Source: Taudactylus pleione
Lineage: Eukaryota > Chordata > Amphibia > Anura > Myobatrachidae
DNA length: 64,000 nucleotides
Direction of reading: 5' to 3'
Assembly (NCBI GenBank): GCA_031769625.1
Contig: JAUIMM010002340.1
Span: forward strand, 1 to 64,000
Under the pieces are notes generated by a model. The model saw nothing but the letters and a program-made list of their open reading frames with translations, was not told the DNA's origin and did no database searches. Numbering within the stretch: the stretch's first letter is position 1; the number at the start of each line of letters is the position of its first letter. Position numbers and translations under genes: made by a program. Shown here piece by piece: positions 12,512 through 24,103 of this stretch.

Positions 12512-13983
12512 TTGTAGGTCTTGGTCTTCAACACATCCAGTGAAATTTTGAGCTGTCTGTGTTTGCTACAACAGGAGATAACACAACGTATGTGCTTTTG
12601 TTGTTTCCATTGCTTTCAATGCATTTTGGCCTAAAACGTGCATTTGCAGTTTTCTCTTAAACGCAACATGGGAGAAAAACCATTTCACATCACATTTGTT
12701 GGTCTTGGTCTTCAACACATCCAGTGAAATTTTGAGCTGCCTGTGTTTGCAACAAGAGGAGATAACACAAAGTATGCGCTTTTGTTGTTTCCATTGCTTT
12801 CAATGCATTTTGGCCTAAAACGTGCAATTGCTGTTTTCTCTTAAACGCAACATGGGAGAAAAACCATTTCACATCACATTTGTGGGTCTTGGTCTTCAAC
12901 ACATCCAGTGAAATTTTGAGCTGTCTGTGTTTGCTACAAGAGGAGATAACACAAAGTATGCGCTTTTGTTGGTTCCATTGCTTTCAATGCATTTTTGCCT
13001 AAAACGAGCAATTGCTGTTTTCTCTTAAACGCAAAATGGGAGAAAAACCATTTCACATCACATTTGTGGGTCTTGGTCTTCAACACATCCAGTGAAATTT
13101 TGAGCTGTCTGTGTTTGCTACAAGAGGAGATAACACAAAGTATGCGCTTTTGTTGTTTTCATTGCTTTCAATGCATTTTGGCCTTAAACGTGCATTTGCT
13201 GTTTTCTCTTAAACGCAACATGGGAGAAAAACCATTTCACATCAGATTTGTTGGTCTTGGTCTTCAACACATCCAGTGAAATTTTGAGCTGTCTGTGTTT
13301 GCTACAAGAGGAGATAACACAAAGTATGCGCTTTTGTTGTTTCCATTGCTTTCAATGCATTTTGGCCTAAAACGAGCAATTGCTGTTTTCTCTTAAACGC
13401 AAAATGGGAGAAAAACCATTTCACATCACATTTGTGGGTCTTGGTCTTCAACACATCCAGTGAAATTTTGAGCTGTCTGTGTTTGCTACAAGAGGAGATA
13501 ACACAAAGTATGCGCTTTTGTTGTTTCCATTGCTTTCAATGCATTTTGGCCTAAAACGTGCATTTGCAGTTTTCTCTTAAACGCAACATGGGAGAAAAAC
13601 CATTTCACATCACATTTGTTGGTCTTGGTCTTCAACACATCCAGTGAAATTTTGAGCTGCCTGTGTTTGCAACAAGAGGAGATAACACAAAGTATGCGCT
13701 TTTGTTGTTTCCATTGCTTTCAATGCATTTTGGCCTAAAACGTGCAATTGCTGTTTTCTCTTAAACGCAACATGGGAGAAAAACCATTTCACATCACATT
13801 TGTGGGTCTTGGTCTTCAACACATCCAGTGAAATTTTGAGCTGTCTGTGTTTGCTACAAGAGGAGATAACACAAAGTATGCGCTTTTGTTGTTTCCATTG
13901 CTTTCAATGCATTTTGGCCTAAAACGTGCATTTGCTGTTTTCTCTTAAACGCAACATGGGAGAAAAACCATTTCACATCACAT
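12512..13983. repeat. 8-monomer rearranged unit
   Basis: This unit begins with the CAACAGG monomer (12569), then GCAACAA, GGTTCC/TTTTTGCC, and GTTTTCATT/CCTTAAAC monomers in the order of the 10-monomer HOR. It carries CATCAGATTTG near 13244, a marker of this region and of the 24-31-kb units. It then jumps to a chimeric monomer (13432-13615) followed by another GCAACAA monomer and a GTGCATTT monomer. The next CAACAGG marker is at 14041, 1472 bp (8 monomers) from the last. Confidence 0.83.
13432..13615. repeat. Chimeric monomer (exchange junction)
   Basis: The first part has ordinary bases (CAAGAGG, CACAAAG, TATGCGC), but the end carries GCAGTTTTC near 13566, which elsewhere belongs to the CAACAGG/CACAACG/TATGTGC monomer type. 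It is followed by the GCAACAA monomer that normally follows CAACAGG monomers. The simplest reading is a crossover or gene conversion between two monomer types, with the breakpoint between about 13510 and 13566. A point mutation creating GCAGTTTTC alone would not explain the matching downstream order. Confidence 0.75.
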
Positions 13984-15823
13984 TTGTAGGTCTTGGTCTT
14001 CAACACATCCAGTGAAATTTTGAGCTGTCTGTGTTTGCTACAACAGGAGATAACACAACGTATGTGCTTTTGTTGTTTCCATTGCTTTCAATGCATTTTG
14101 GCCTAAAACATGCATTTGCAGTTTTCTCTTAAACGCAACATGGGAGAAAAACCATTTCACATCACATTTGTTGGTCTTGGTCTTCAACACATCCAGTGAA
14201 ATTTTGAGCTGCCTGTGTTTGCAACAAGAGGAGATAACACAAAGTATGCGCTTTTGTTGTTTCCATTGCTTTCAATGCATTTTGGCCTAAAACGTGCAAT
14301 TGCTGTTTTCTCTTAAACGCAACATGGGAGAAAAACCATTTCACATCACATTTGTGGGTCTTGGTCTTCAACACATCCAGTGAAATTTTGAGCTGTCTGT
14401 GTTTGCTACAAGAGGAGATAACACAAAGTATGCGCTTTTGTTGGTTCCATTGCTTTCAATGCATTTTTGCCTAAAACGAGCAATTGCTGTTTTCTCTTAA
14501 ACGCAAAATGGGAGAAAAACCATTTCACATCACATTTGTGGGTCTTGGTCTTCAACACATCCAGTGAAATTTTGAGCTGTCTGTGTTTGCTACAAGAGGA
14601 GATAACACAAAGTATGCGCTTTTGTTGTTTTCATTGCTTTCAATGCATTTTGGCCTTAAACGTGCATTTGCTGTTTTCTCTTAAACGCAACATGGGAGAA
14701 AAACCATTTCACATCAGATTTGTTGGTCTTGGTCTTCAACACATCCAGTGAAATTTTGAGCTGTCTGTGTTTGCTACAAGAGGAGATAACACAAAGTATG
14801 CGCTTTTGTTGTTTCCATTGCTTTCAATGCATTTTGGCCTAAAACGAGCAATTGCTGTTTTCTCTTAAACGCAACATGGGAGAAAAACCATTTCACATCA
14901 CATTTGTGGGTATTGGTCTTCAACACATCCAGTGAAATTTTGAGCTGTCTGTGTTTGCTACAAGAGGAGATAACACAAAGTATGCGCTTTTGTTGTTTCC
15001 ATTGCTTTCAATGCATTTTGGCCTAAAACGAGCAATTGCTGTTTTCTCTTAAACGCAACATGGGAGAAAAACCATTTCACATCACATTTGTTGGTCTTGG
15101 TCTTCAACACATCCAGTGAAATTTTGAGCTGTCTGTGTTTGCTACAAGAGGAGATAACACAAAGTATGCGCTTTTGTTGTTTCCATTGCTTTCAAAGCAT
15201 TTTGGCCTAAAACGTGCATTTGCTGTTTTCTCTTAAACGCAACATGGGAGAAAAACCATTTCTAATCACATTTGTTGGTCTTGGTCTTCAACACATCCAG
15301 TGAAATTTTGAGCTGCCTGTGTTTGCTACAAGAGGAGATAACACAAAGTATGCACTTTTGTTGTTTCCATTGCTTTCAATGCATTTTGGCCCAAAACGTG
15401 CATTTGCTGTTTTCTCTTAAACGCAACATGGGAGAAAAACCATTTCACATCACATTTGTGGGTCTTGGTCTTCAACACATCCAGTGAAATTTTGAGCTGT
15501 CTGTGTTTGCTACAAGAGGAGATAACACAAAGTATGCGCTTTTGTTGGTTCCATTGCTTTCAATGCATTTTTGCCTAAAACGAGCAATTGCTGTTTTCTC
15601 TTAAACGCAACATGGGAGAAAAACCATTTCACATCACATTTGTGGGTCTTGGTCTTCAACACATCCAGTGAAATTTTGAGCTGTCTGTGTTTGCTACAAG
15701 AGGAGATAACACAAAGTATGCGCTTTTGTTGTTTTCATTGCTTTCAATGCATTTTGGCCTAAAACGTGCATTTGCTGTTTTCTCTTAAACGCAACATGGG
15801 AGAAAAACCATTTCACATCACAT
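13984..15823. repeat. 10-monomer unit, copy B3
   Basis: This 1840-bp unit starts with the TTGTAGG/CAACAGG monomer (marker at 14041). It resembles the A-type HOR in its first part, and ends with a TTTCTAATC tail, a TATGCAC/GGCCCAAAACG monomer near 15390, a GGTTCC/TTTTTGCC monomer and a GTTTTCATT/GTGCATTT monomer. AAAACATGC near 14108 is a CpG-to-CpA change private to this copy of the marker monomer. Confidence 0.87.
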
Positions 15824-17663
15824 TTGTAGGTCTTGGTCTTCAACACATCCAGTGAAATTTTGAGCTGTCTGTGTTTGCTACAACAGGAGATAACACAACG
15901 TATGTGCTTTTGTTGTTTCCATTGCTTTCAATGCATTTTGGCCTAAAACGTGCATTTGCAGTTTTCTCTTAAACGCAACATGGGAGAAAAACCATTTCAC
16001 ATCACATTTGTTGGTCTTGGTCTTCAACACATCCAGTGAAATTTTGAGCTGCCTGTGTTTGCAACAAGAGGAGATAACACAAAGTATGCGCTTTTGTTGT
16101 TTCCATTGCTTTCAATGCATTTTGGCCTAAAACGTGCAATTGCTGTTTTCTCTTAAACGCAACATGGGAGAAAAACCATTTCACATCACATTTGTGGGTC
16201 TTGGTCTTCAACACATCCAGTGAAATTTTGAGCTGTCTGTGTTTGCTACAAGAGGAGATAACACAAAGTATGCGCTTTTGTTGGTTCCATTGCTTTCAAT
16301 GCATTTTTGCCTAAAACGAGCAATTGCTGTTTTCTCTTAAACGCAAAATGGGAGAAAAACCATTTCACATCACATTTGTGGGTCTTGGTCTTCAACACAT
16401 CCAGTGAAATTTTGAGCTGTCTGTGTTTGCTACAAGAGGAGATAACACAAAGTATGCGCTTTTGTTGTTTTCATTGCTTTCAATGCATTTTGGCCTTAAA
16501 CGTGCATTTGCTGTTTTCTCTTAAACGCAACATGGGAGAAAAACCATTTCACATCAGATTTGTTGGTCTTGGTCTTCAACACATCCAGTGAAATTTTGAG
16601 CTGTCTGTGTTTGCTACAAGAGGAGATAACACAAAGTATGCGCTTTTGTTGTTTCCATTGCTTTCAATGCATTTTGGCCTAAAACGAGCAATTGCTGTTT
16701 TCTCTTAAACGCAACATGGGAGAAAAACCATTTCACATCACATTTGTGGGTATTGGTCTTCAACACATCCAGTGAAATTTTGAGCTGTCTGTGTTTGCTA
16801 CAAGAGGAGATAACACAAAGTATGCGCTTTTGTTGTTTCCATTGCTTTCAATGCATTTTGGCCTAAAACGAGCAATTGCTGTTTTCTCTTAAACGCAACA
16901 TGGGAGAAAAACCATTTCACATCACATTTGTTGGTCTTGGTCTTCAACACATCCAGTGAAATTTTGAGCTGTCTGTGTTTGCTACAAGAGGAGATAACAC
17001 AAAGTATGCACTTTTGTTGTTTCCATTGCTTTCAAAGCATTTTGGCCTAAAACGTGCATTTGCTGTTTTCTCTTAAACGCAACATGGGAGAAAAACCATT
17101 TCTAATCACATTTGTTGGTCTTGGTCTTCAACACATCCAGTGAAATTTTGAGCTGCCTGTGTTTGCTACAAGAGGAGATAACACAAAGTATGCACTTTTG
17201 TTGTTTCCATTGCTTTCAATGCATTTTGGCCCAAAACGTGCATTTGCTGTTTTCTCTTAAACGCAACATGGGAGAAAAACCATTTCACATCACATTTGTG
17301 GGTCTTGGTCTTCAACACATCCAGTGAAATTTTGAGCTGTCTGTGTTTGCTACAAGAGGAGATAACACAAAGTATGCGCTTTTGTTGGTTCCATTGCTTT
17401 CAATGCATTTTTGCCTAAAACGAGCAATTGCTGTTTTCTCTTAAACGCAACATGGGAGAAAAACCATTTCACATCACATTTGTGGGTCTTGGTCTTCAAC
17501 ACATCCAGTGAAATTTTGAGCTGTCTGTGTTTGCTACAAGAGGAGATAACACAAAGTATGCGCTTTTGTTGTTTTCATTGCTTTCAATGCATTTTGGCCT
17601 AAAACGTGCATTTGCTGTTTTCTCTTAAACGCAACATGGGAGAAAAACCATTTCACATCACAT
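15824..17663. repeat. 10-monomer unit, copy B4
   Basis: Second tandem copy of B3, offset by exactly 1840 bp (markers 14041 and 15881; GGCCCAAAACG near 15390 and 17230). Visible differences from B3 include AAAACGTGC rather than AAAACATGC in the first monomer and TATGCAC near 17006 where B3 has TATGCGC near 15166. This 10-monomer order is reused inside the 17-monomer units after 24 kb. Confidence 0.87.
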
Positions 17664-18399
17664 TTGTTGGTCTTGGTCTTCAACACATCCAGTGAAATTT
17701 TGAGCTGTCTGTGTTTGCTACAAGAGGAGATAACACAAAGTATGCACTTTTGTTGTTTCCATTGCTTTCAATGCATTTTGGCCTAAAATGAGCAATTGCT
17801 GTTTTCTCTTAAACGCAACATGGGATAAAAACCATTTCACATCACATTTGTGGGTATTGGTCTTCAACACATCCAGTGAAATTTTGAGCTGTCTGTGTTT
17901 GCTACAAGAGGAGATAACACAAAGTATGCGCTATTGTTGTTTCCATTGCTTTCAAAGCATTTTGGCCTAAAACGTGCATTTGCTGTTTTCTCTTAAACGC
18001 AACATGGGAGAAAAACCATTTCACATCACATTTGTTGGTCTTGGTCTTCAACACATCCAGTGATATTTTGAGCTGCCTGTGTTTGCTACAAGAGAAGATA
18101 ACACAAAGTATGCGCTTTTGTTGTTTCCATTGCTTTCAATGCATTTTGGCCTAAAACGTGCATTTGCTGTTTTCTCTTAAACGCAACATGGGAGAAAAAC
18201 CATTTCAAATCACATTTGTTGGTCTTGGTCTTCAACACATCCAGTGAAATTTTGAGCTGTCTGTGTTTGCTACAAGAGGAGATAACACAACGTATGCACT
18301 TTTGTTGTTTCCATTGCTTTCAATGCATTTTGGCCTAAAACGTGCATTTGCTGTTTTCTCTTAAACGCAACATGGGAGAAAAACCATTTCACATCACAT
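17664..18399. repeat. 4-monomer cassette (M4), copy 1
   Basis: Four monomers with rare markers: TATGCAC with AAAATGAGC (near 17788); GGGATAAAAACC followed by CTATTG; a GCCTG monomer with AGAGAAGATAAC; and TTTCAAATCAC followed by CAACGTATGCAC. The same four in the same order recur at 26496-27231, 29072-29807 and 32200-32935. The later copies have TTCAAATAATTTTGG where this one has TTCAAAGCATTTTGG (near 17953), and they lack this copy's GTGATATTTT near 18061. A unit of the 15-monomer type follows directly at 18400 and again at 32936. Confidence 0.85.
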
Positions 18400-21159
18400 T
18401 TGTTGGTCTTGGTCTTCAACACATCCAGTGAAATTTTGAGCTGTCTGTGTTTGCTACAAGAGGAGATAACACAACGTATGCACTTTTGTTGTTTCCATTG
18501 CTTTCAATGCATTTTGGCCTAAAACGTGCATTTGCTGTTTTCTCTTAAACGCAACATGGGAGAAAAACCATTTCACATCACATTTGTTGGTCTTGGTCTT
18601 CAACACATCCAGTGAAATTTTGAGCTGCCTGTGTTTGCTACAAGAGGAGATAACACAAAGTATGTGCTTTTGTTGTTTCCATTGCTTTCAATGCATTTTG
18701 GCCTAAAACGTGCAATTGCTGTTTTCTCTTAAACGCAATATGGGAGAAAAACCATTTCACATCACATTTGTGGGTCTTGGTCTTCAACACATCCAGTGAA
18801 ATTTTGAGCTGTTTGTGTTTGCTACAAGAGGAGATAACACAAAGTATGCGCTTTTGTTGTTTCCATTGCTTTCAATGCATTTTGGCCTAAAACGTGCATT
18901 TGCTGTTTTCTCTTAAACGCAACATGGGAGAAAAACCATTTCTAATCACATTTGTTGGTCTTGGTCTTCAACACATCCAGTGAAATTTTGAGCTGCCTGT
19001 GTTTGCTACAAGAGGAGATAACACAAAGTATGCGCTTTTGTTGTTTCCATTGCTTTCAATGCATTTTGGCCTAAAACGAGCAATTGCTGTTTTCTCTTAA
19101 ACGCAACATGGGAGAAAAACCATTTCACATCACATTTGTGGGTCTTGGTCTTCAACACATCCAGTACAATTTTGAGCTGTCTGTGTTTGCTACAAGAGGA
19201 GATAACACAAAGTATGCGCTTTTGTTGTTTTCATTGCATTCAATGCATTTTGGCCTTAAACGTGCATTTGCTGTTTTCTCTTAAACGCAACATGTGAGAA
19301 AAACCATTTCACATCACATTTGTGGGTATTAGTCTTCAACACATCCAGTGAAATTTTGAGCTGTCTGTGTTTGCTACAAGAGGAGATAACACAAAGTATG
19401 CGCTTTTGTTGTTTCCATTGCTTTCAAAGCATTTTGGCCTAAAACGTGCATTTGCTGTTTTCTCTTAAACGCAACATGGGAGAAAAACCATTTCACATCA
19501 CATTTGTGGGTATTAGTCTGCAACACATCCAGTGAAATTTTGAGCTGTCTGTGTTTGCTACAAGAGGAGATAACACAAAGTATGTGCTTTTGTTGTTTCC
19601 ATTGCTTTCAAAGCATTTTGGCCTAAAACGTGCATTTGCTGTTTTCTCTTAAACGCAACATGGGAGAAAAACCATTTCACATCACATTTGTTGGTCTTGG
19701 TCTTCAACACATCCAGTGAAATTTTGAGCTGCCTGTGTTTGCTACAAGAGGAGATAACACAAAGTATGCGCTTTTGTTGTTTCCATTGCTTTCAATGCAT
19801 TTTGGCCTAAAACGTGCATTTGCTGTTTTCTCTTAAACGCAACATGGGAGAAAAACCATTTCACATCACATTTGTGGGTCTTGGTCTTCAACACATCCAG
19901 TGAAATTTTGAGCTGTCTGTGTTTGCTACAAGAGGATATAACACAAAGTATGCGCTTTTGTTGGTTCCATTGCTTTCAATGCATTTTTGCCTAAAACGAG
20001 CAATTGCTGTTTTCTCTTAAATGCAACATGGGAGAAAAACCATTTCACATCACATTTGTGGGTCTTGGTCTTCAACACATCCAGTGAAATTTTGAGCTGT
20101 CTGTGTTTGCTACAAGAGGAGATAACACAAAGTATGCGCTTTTGTTGTTTCCATTGCTTTCAAAGCATTTTAGCCTAAAACGTGCATTTGCTGTTTTCTC
20201 TTAAATGCAACATGGGAGAAAAACCATTTCACATCACATTTGTTGGTCTTGGTCTTCAACACATCCAGTGAAATTTTGAGCTGTCTGTGTTTGCTACAAG
20301 AGGAGATAACACAAAGTATGCGCTTTTGTTGTTTCCATTGCTTTCAATGCATTTTGGCCTAAAACGAGCAATTGCTGTTTTCTCTTAAACGCAACATGGG
20401 AGAAAAACCATTTCACATCACATTTGTGGGTATTGGTCTTCAACACATCCAGTGAAATTTTGAGCTGTCTGTGTTTGCTACAAGAGGAGATAACACAAAG
20501 TATGCGCTTTTGTTGTTTCCATTGCTTTTAATGCATTTTGGCCTAAAACGAGCAATTGCTGTTTTCTCTTAAACGCAACATGGGAGTAAAACCATTTCAC
20601 ATCACATTTGTTGGTCTTGGTCTTCAACACATCCAGTGAAATTTTGAGCTGTCTGTGTTTGCTACAAGAGGAGATAACACAAAGTATGCGCTTTTGTTGT
20701 TTCCATTGCTTTCAAAGCAGTTTGACCTAAAACGTGCATTTGCTGTTTTCTCTTAAACGCAACATGGGAGAAAAACCATTTCTAATCACATTTGTTGGTC
20801 TTGGTCTTCAACACATCCAGTGAAATTTTGAGCTGCCTGTGTTTGCTACAAGAGGAGATAACACAAAGTATGCGCTTTTGTTGTTTCCATTGCTTTCAAT
20901 GCATTTTGGCCTAAAACGTGCATTTGCTGTTTTCTCTTAAACGCAACATGGGAGAAAAACCATTTCACATCACATTTGTTGGTCTTGGTCTTCAACACAT
21001 CCAGTGAAATTTTGAGCTGTCTGTGTTTGCTACAAGAGGAGATAACACAAAGTATGCGCATTTGTTGTTTCCATTGCTTTCAATGCATTTTGACCTAAAA
21101 CGAGCAATTGCTGTTTTCTCTTAAACGCAACATGGGAGAAAAACCATTTCACATCACAT
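18400..21159. repeat. 15-monomer HOR (M15), copy 1
   Basis: This 2760-bp unit is repeated immediately at 21160. Its first two thirds carry rare markers: GTTTGTGTTTGC near 18811, GTACAATTTT near 19165, TCATTGCATTC near 19230, CATGTGAGAAA near 19292, TATTAGTCTG near 19511 and AGAGGATATAAC near 19931. Its last third looks like the A-type HOR (TTTAATGC, AAAGCAG, TTTCTAATC, GCGCATTTG), with private GGGAGTAAAACC near 20582. It is therefore a composite of an A-type segment and a second monomer set, and it holds the first GTACAA monomer of the window. Confidence 0.9.
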
Positions 21160-23919
21160 TTGTTGGTCTTGGTCTTCAACACATCCAGTGAAATTTTGAG
21201 CTGTCTGTGTTTGCTACAAGAGGAGATAACACAACGTATGCACTTTTGTTGTTTCCATTGCTTTCAATGCATTTTGGCCTAAAACGTGCATTTGCTGTTT
21301 TCTCTTAAACGCAACATGGGAGAAAAACCATTTCACATCACATTTGTTGGTCTTGGTCTTCAACACATCCAGTGAAATTTTGAGCTGCCTGTGTTTGCTA
21401 CAAGAGGAGATAACACAAAGTATGTGCTTTTGTTGTTTCCATTGCTTTCAATGCATTTTGGCCTAAAACGTGCAATTGCTGTTTTCTCTTAAACGCAATA
21501 TGGGAGAAAAACCATTTCACATCACATTTGTGGGTCTTGGTCTTCAACACATCCAGTGAAATTTTGAGCTGTTTGTGTTTGCTACAAGAGGAGATAACAC
21601 AAAGTATGCGCTTTTGTTGTTTCCATTGCTTTCAATGCATTTTGGCCTAAAACGTGCATTTGCTGTTTTCTCTTAAACGCAACATGGGAGAAAAACCATT
21701 TCTAATCACATTTGTTGGTCTTGGTCTTCAACACATCCAGTGAAATTTTGAGCTGCCTGTGTTTGCTACAAGAGGAGATAACACAAAGTATGCGCTTTTG
21801 TTGTTTCCATTGCTTTCAATGCATTTTGGCCTAAAACGAGCAATTGCTGTTTTCTCTTAAACGCAACATGGGAGAAAAACCATTTCACATCACATTTGTG
21901 GGTCTTGGTCTTCAACACATCCAGTACAATTTTGAGCTGTCTGTGTTTGCTACAAGAGGAGATAACACAAAGTATGCGCTTTTGTTGTTTTCATTGCATT
22001 CAATGCATTTTGGCCTTAAACGTGCATTTGCTGTTTTCTCTTAAACGCAACATGTGAGAAAAACCATTTCACATCACATTTGTGGGTATTAGTCTTCAAC
22101 ACATCCATTGAAATTTTGAGCTGTCTGTGTTTGCTACAAGAGGAGATAACACAAAGTATGCGCTTTTGTTGTTTCCATTGCTTTCAAAGCATTTTGGCCT
22201 AAAACGTGCATTTGCTGTTTTCTCTTAAACGCAACATGGGAGAAAAACCATTTCACATCACATTTGTGGGTATTAGTCTGCAACACATCCAGTGAAATTT
22301 TGAGCTGTCTGTGTTTGCTACAAGAGGAGATAACACAAAGTATGTGCTTTTGTTGTTTCCATTGCTTTCAAAGCATTTTGGCCTAAAACGTGCATTTGCT
22401 GTTTTCTCTTAAACGCAACATGGGAGAAAAACCATTTCACATCACATTTGTTGGTCTTGGTCTTCAACACATCCAGTGAAATTTTGAGCTGCCTGTGTTT
22501 GCTACAAGAGGAGATAACACAAAGTATGCGCTTTTGTTGTTTCCATTGCTTTCAATGCATTTTGGCCTAAAACGTGCATTTGCTGTTTTCTCTTAAACGC
22601 AACATGGGAGAAAAACCATTTCACATCACATTTGTGGGTCTTGGTCTTCAACACATCCAGTGAAATTTTGAGCTGTCTGTGTTTGCTACAAGAGGATATA
22701 ACACAAAGTATGCGCTTTTGTTGGTTCCATTGCTTTCAATGCATTTTTGCCTAAAACGAGCAATTGCTGTTTTCTCTTAAATGCAACATGGGAGAAAAAC
22801 CATTTCACATCACATTTGTGGGTCTTGGTCTTCAACACATCCAGTGAAATTTTGAGCTGTCTGTGTTTGCTACAAGAGGAGATAACACAAAGTATGCGCT
22901 TTTGTTGTTTCCATTGCTTTCAAAGCATTTTAGCCTAAAACGTGCATTTGCTGTTTTCTCTTAAACGCAACATGGGAGAAAAACCATTTCACATCACATT
23001 TGTTGGTCTTGGTCTTCAACACATCCAGTGAAATTTTGAGCTGTCTGTGTTTGCTACAAGAGGAGATAACACAAAGTATGCGCTTTTGTTGTTTCCATTG
23101 CTTTCAATGCATTTTGGCCTAAAACGAGCAATTGCTGTTTTCTCTTAAACGCAACATGGGAGAAAAACCATTTCACATCACATTTGTGGGTATTGGTCTT
23201 CAACACATCCAGTGAAATTTTGAGCTGTCTGTGTTTGCTACAAGAGGAGATAACACAAAGTATGCGCTTTTGTTGTTTCCATTGCTTTTAATGCATTTTG
23301 GCCTAAAACGAGCAATTGCTGTTTTCTCTTAAACGCAACATGGGAGTAAAACCATTTCACATCACATTTGTTGGTCTTGGTCTTCAACACATCCAGTGAA
23401 ATTTTGAGCTGTCTGTGTTTGCTACAAGAGGAGATAACACAAAGTATGCGCTTTTGTTGTTTCCATTGCTTTCAAAGCAGTTTGACCTAAAACGTGCATT
23501 TGCTGTTTTCTCTTAAACGCAACATGGGAGAAAAACCATTTCTAATCACATTTGTTGGTCTTGGTCTTCAACACATCCAGTGAAATTTTGAGCTGCCTGT
23601 GTTTGCTACAAGAGGAGATAACACAAAGTATGCGCTTTTGTTGTTTCCATTGCTTTCAATGCATTTTGGCCTAAAACGTGCATTTGCTGTTTTCTCTTAA
23701 ACGCAACATGGGAGAAAAACCATTTCACATCACATTTGTTGGTCTTGGTCTTCAACACATCCAGTGAAATTTTGAGCTGTCTGTGTTTGCTACAAGAGGA
23801 GATAACACAAAGTATGCGCATTTGTTGTTTCCATTGCTTTCAATGCATTTTGACCTAAAACGAGCAATTGCTGTTTTCTCTTAAACGCAACATGGGAGAA
23901 AAACCATTTCACATCACAT
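21160..23919. repeat. 15-monomer HOR (M15), copy 2
   Basis: Comparing this copy line by line with copy 1 I found two mismatches in 2760 bp: CCATTGAAAT near 22108 where copy 1 has CCAGTGAAAT, and TTAAACGCAA near 22965 where copy 1 has TTAAATGCAA near 20205. All the rare markers of copy 1 are repeated 2760 bp later. This is the most recent large duplication I could verify directly in the window. Confidence 0.92.
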
Positions 23920-24103
23920 TTGTTGGTCTTGGTCTTCAACACATCCAGTGAAATTTTGAGCTGCCTGTGTTTGCTACAAGAGGAGATAACACAAAGTATG
24001 CGCTTTTGTTGTTTCCATTGCTTTCAATGCATTTTGGCCTAAAACGTGCATTTGCTGTTTTCTCTTAAACGCAACATGGGAGAAAAACCATTTCACATCA
24101 CAT
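23920..24103. repeat. Single linking monomer
   Basis: One GCCTG/TATGCGC/GTGCATTT monomer joins the second 15-monomer unit to the first 17-monomer unit. It resembles the last monomer of the A-type HOR, the one that normally precedes a CAACAGG monomer (for example 11776-11959). Confidence 0.8.
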
